Source: Candidatus Kaiserbacteria bacterium (GTDB taxonomy: Bacteria > Patescibacteriota > Minisyncoccia > Phycocordibacterales > UBA2100). Taken from it: 7,805 nt of DNA. Of this stretch, positions 6,882 to 7,805 are shown piece by piece. The notes beneath the pieces are model-generated. The model was not told the DNA's origin, did no database searches, and was given only the letters and a program-made list of their open reading frames with translations. The stretch lies in NCBI GenBank assembly GCA_019247335.1, contig JAFAPB010000073.1:1-7805 (forward strand), read 5' to 3'. Every line of letters begins with the position of its first letter. Within the stretch, counting starts at the first letter, position 1. The translations under genes and the position numbers were made by a program.

Positions 6882-6903
6882 GGGAGGGCAGCGATGCCCT
6901 CCC
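6882..6903. terminator. Perfect 9-bp GC-rich hairpin, probable terminator inside the cluster
   Basis: GGGAGGGCA (6882-6890) and TGCCCTCCC (6895-6903) are perfectly complementary around a 4-base loop. It begins 12 bases past the stop of the 98-residue gene, the expected place for a minus-strand terminator. The minus-strand T-run (6875-6871) is however six bases beyond the stem, whereas on the plus strand the stem is followed at once by TTTCTTTGT. It may work in either direction, or act as an mRNA-stabilising or processing hairpin with only partial termination. Confidence 0.7.
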
Positions 6904-6915
6904 TTTCTTTGTCCG

Positions 6916-7212
6916 CTATGCGGCAGCGACGACATAGCGCACGCGCGATGCGTCGGCGGTAAGCGCGCTGCCTACGCGGTCCAAATCGCCGCCATCGACG
7001 ACGATCGATGTTCCCCCGATGACCACGCCGACCGTATAGGAACTACCGAGTTCGCCGCCAATCTTCAAGTTGCGCGTGACAATATCGACGAGCTTGCCTT
7101 CTGGGTCGCGCACGAAAGCGCGGCCGGCATAACGAGTGCGCGCTGCCTCGCTGATGCAGACGTCCTCGCCCTGGCTGAAGCGCGGCGCGAACATAAGCTC
7201 AAAATCCGCCAT
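6916..7212 (-). CDS. Small protein of unknown function (98 aa)
   Basis: I do not recognise this family. The protein is cytoplasmic-looking, with no signal peptide or membrane segment. It starts MADFELMFAPRFSQGED and contains a single cysteine (residue 19). From about residue 30 on it looks beta-rich, with Gly/Val/Ile strands such as GGELGSSYTVGVVIGG and SIVVDGGDLDRV, and it ends in RVRYVVAAA. That suggests a compact beta-sandwich or barrel. Support for its being real: a near-perfect Shine-Dalgarno (7220-7226) with 7-base spacing, a snug fit between the FGAM synthase stop (28 bases upstream) and a terminator-like hairpin 12 bases downstream, and codon use like its neighbours. The strong ribosome binding site, unlike any other gene in the window, suggests comparatively high expression. 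It lies in the purine transcript, but a purine role is only guilt by association. Confidence 0.75.
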   Translation of the reverse strand: MADFELMFAPRFSQGEDVCISEAARTRYAGRAFVRDPEGKLVDIVTRNLKIGGELGSSYTVGVVIGGTSIVVDGGDLDRVGSALTADASRVRYVVAAA

Positions 7213-7219
7213 GGCTTAT

Positions 7220-7226
7220 CCTCCTT
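7220..7226 (-). promoter_or_regulatory. Strong Shine-Dalgarno of the 98-aa gene
   Basis: On the minus strand AAGGAGG is followed by a 7-base spacer (ATAAGCC) and the ATG at 7212. This is an optimal match to the 3' end of 16S rRNA and fixes the start of the 98-residue gene. It is the only strong ribosome binding site among the minus-strand genes here; the others abut or overlap their upstream neighbours. Confidence 0.85.
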
Positions 7227-7240
7227 TTTCTGGCCTGGCT

Positions 7241-7805
7241 CTACGAAAAGTATTGCACCGCGTTCTTGAAAATGGCAAGGCCGGGACCTGCTTCGGGAAA
7301 TTCGATGCCGTCGCGCAGATATTGTTCACGCAGGTATGTCCAATGAGGAAGCTGCGTGAAGCGGGTCGCGCGCTCCGGATGCGGCATGAGTCCCAAGACG
7401 CGCCCGCCGTAGCCGCTTATGCCGGCAATATCATCCATTGAGCCGTTCGGGTTATACGACAGCGAGAAGTGCGCCGCGGTCTCGCCTTCTACATATTTCA
7501 GCGCTACCGCATCGTCTTTCTGGAGACGATCGAGTGTCTTTGCATCTGCATAAAATTTTCCTTCGCCGTGCGCGATCGGCACGGAGAATCGCGTAAGCCC
7601 GGTCAGCCACGGACTCTTGCCGGTGACTTCAAGATCGACCCAGCGGCAGAGGTATCGCGCGCCGTCATTCGCCAAGAGGGCGCCCGACAGAATTCGCGCG
7701 CTCGTTATGATCTGGAAGCCGTTACAGATTCCCGCCATGAGCGTGTCGCGCGCGAGAAATTTTTCGATACGCTCTCCGAGGTGCTGTCGTACGCGATTGG
7801 CGTAC
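7241..7805 (-). CDS. FGAM synthase glutaminase (PurQ or C-terminal domain of PurL), right-truncated
   Basis: Class I glutamine amidotransferase domain that supplies ammonia for converting FGAR to FGAM. The frame is open to the right edge of the window, so the N-terminus is missing; 187 residues are visible. Counting from the first full codon, the nucleophile is Cys27 in AGICNGFQII (24-33). PIAHGEGKFY (76-85) and NPNGSMDDIAG (118-128) are family hallmarks. The remaining catalytic residues are His142 and Glu144 in GLMPHPERATR (138-148). The C-terminus GPGLAIFKNAVQYF is typical. An internal ATG at 7738 is not a credible start, because it falls only a few residues before the nucleophile. Whether this is a free PurQ or the end of a fused PurL depends on sequence beyond the window. 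It ends 28 bases before the 98-residue gene, whose ribosome binding site lies in the gap, so both are probably on one transcript. Confidence 0.93.
   Translation of the reverse strand, partial: YANRVRQHLGERIEKFLARDTLMAGICNGFQIITSARILSGALLANDGARYLCRWVDLEVTGKSPWLTGLTRFSVPIAHGEGKFYADAKTLDRLQKDDAVALKYVEGETAAHFSLSYNPNGSMDDIAGISGYGGRVLGLMPHPERATRFTQLPHWTYLREQYLRDGIEFPEAGPGLAIFKNAVQYFS

Noticed and set aside
7213..7240. Riboswitch or purine operator in the gap before the 98-aa gene
   Set aside because: The gap is only 28 bases and contains the Shine-Dalgarno. No PurR-like palindrome or purine-riboswitch core is visible; the true 5' end of the operon lies outside the window.
6742..7269. 175-residue plus-strand frame spanning the NTPase start and the 98-aa gene
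   Set aside because: It crosses the hairpin and two minus-strand genes, has no start signals, and the product looks random.

Overview
This window is a bacterial de novo purine biosynthesis cluster. It covers the middle of the pathway, FGAR to AICAR, and is transcribed almost entirely on the minus strand, right to left. All reading frames fit the standard bacterial code: TGA is used as a real stop by several genes, which argues against the TGA-recoding lineages (SR1/Gracilibacteria). Genes are packed very tightly with 4 to 11 base overlaps. Base composition looks close to balanced or mildly GC-rich. The tight packing, the small uncharacterised proteins and the somewhat divergent PurM would fit a streamlined genome such as a Patescibacteria/CPR (Parcubacteria-like) lineage. 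That assignment is an impression, not something the sequence proves.

Layout in order of minus-strand transcription. (1) 7805-7241: the C-terminal part of the glutamine amidotransferase of FGAM synthase (PurQ, or the C-terminal domain of a large PurL), cut by the right edge. (2) 7212-6916: a 98-residue protein of unknown function with a textbook Shine-Dalgarno. (3) 6903-6882: a perfect 9-bp hairpin that looks like a terminator, followed at once by an extended -10 element lying 6 bases before the next ATG. (4) 6856-6329: an AAA_28-type P-loop NTPase. (5) 6332-5232: purK. (6) 5230-4448: a divergent M24 (pita-bread fold) peptidase-like protein. (7) 4451-3933: purE, class I. (8) 3940-2804: purM. 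(9) 2814-1867: purC, long form. (10) 1877-459: purB. (11) About 337-301: an intrinsic terminator for the minus-strand operon. At the left edge the 3' end of an unrelated, unrecognised plus-strand gene (ending at 304) converges on this terminator.

The recognised enzymes act in series: PurL/PurQ makes FGAM, PurM closes it to AIR, PurK carboxylates AIR to N5-CAIR, PurE rearranges it to CAIR, PurC adds aspartate to give SAICAR, and PurB releases fumarate to give AICAR. PurF, PurD, PurN/T and PurH are not in the window. The points that do not fit a standard pur operon are three unassigned proteins inserted among these genes: the 98-residue protein, the P-loop NTPase fused by overlap to purK, and the M24-like protein wedged between purK and purE with an apparently incomplete metal site. 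No tRNA, rRNA, CRISPR, insertion sequence or riboswitch was recognised.
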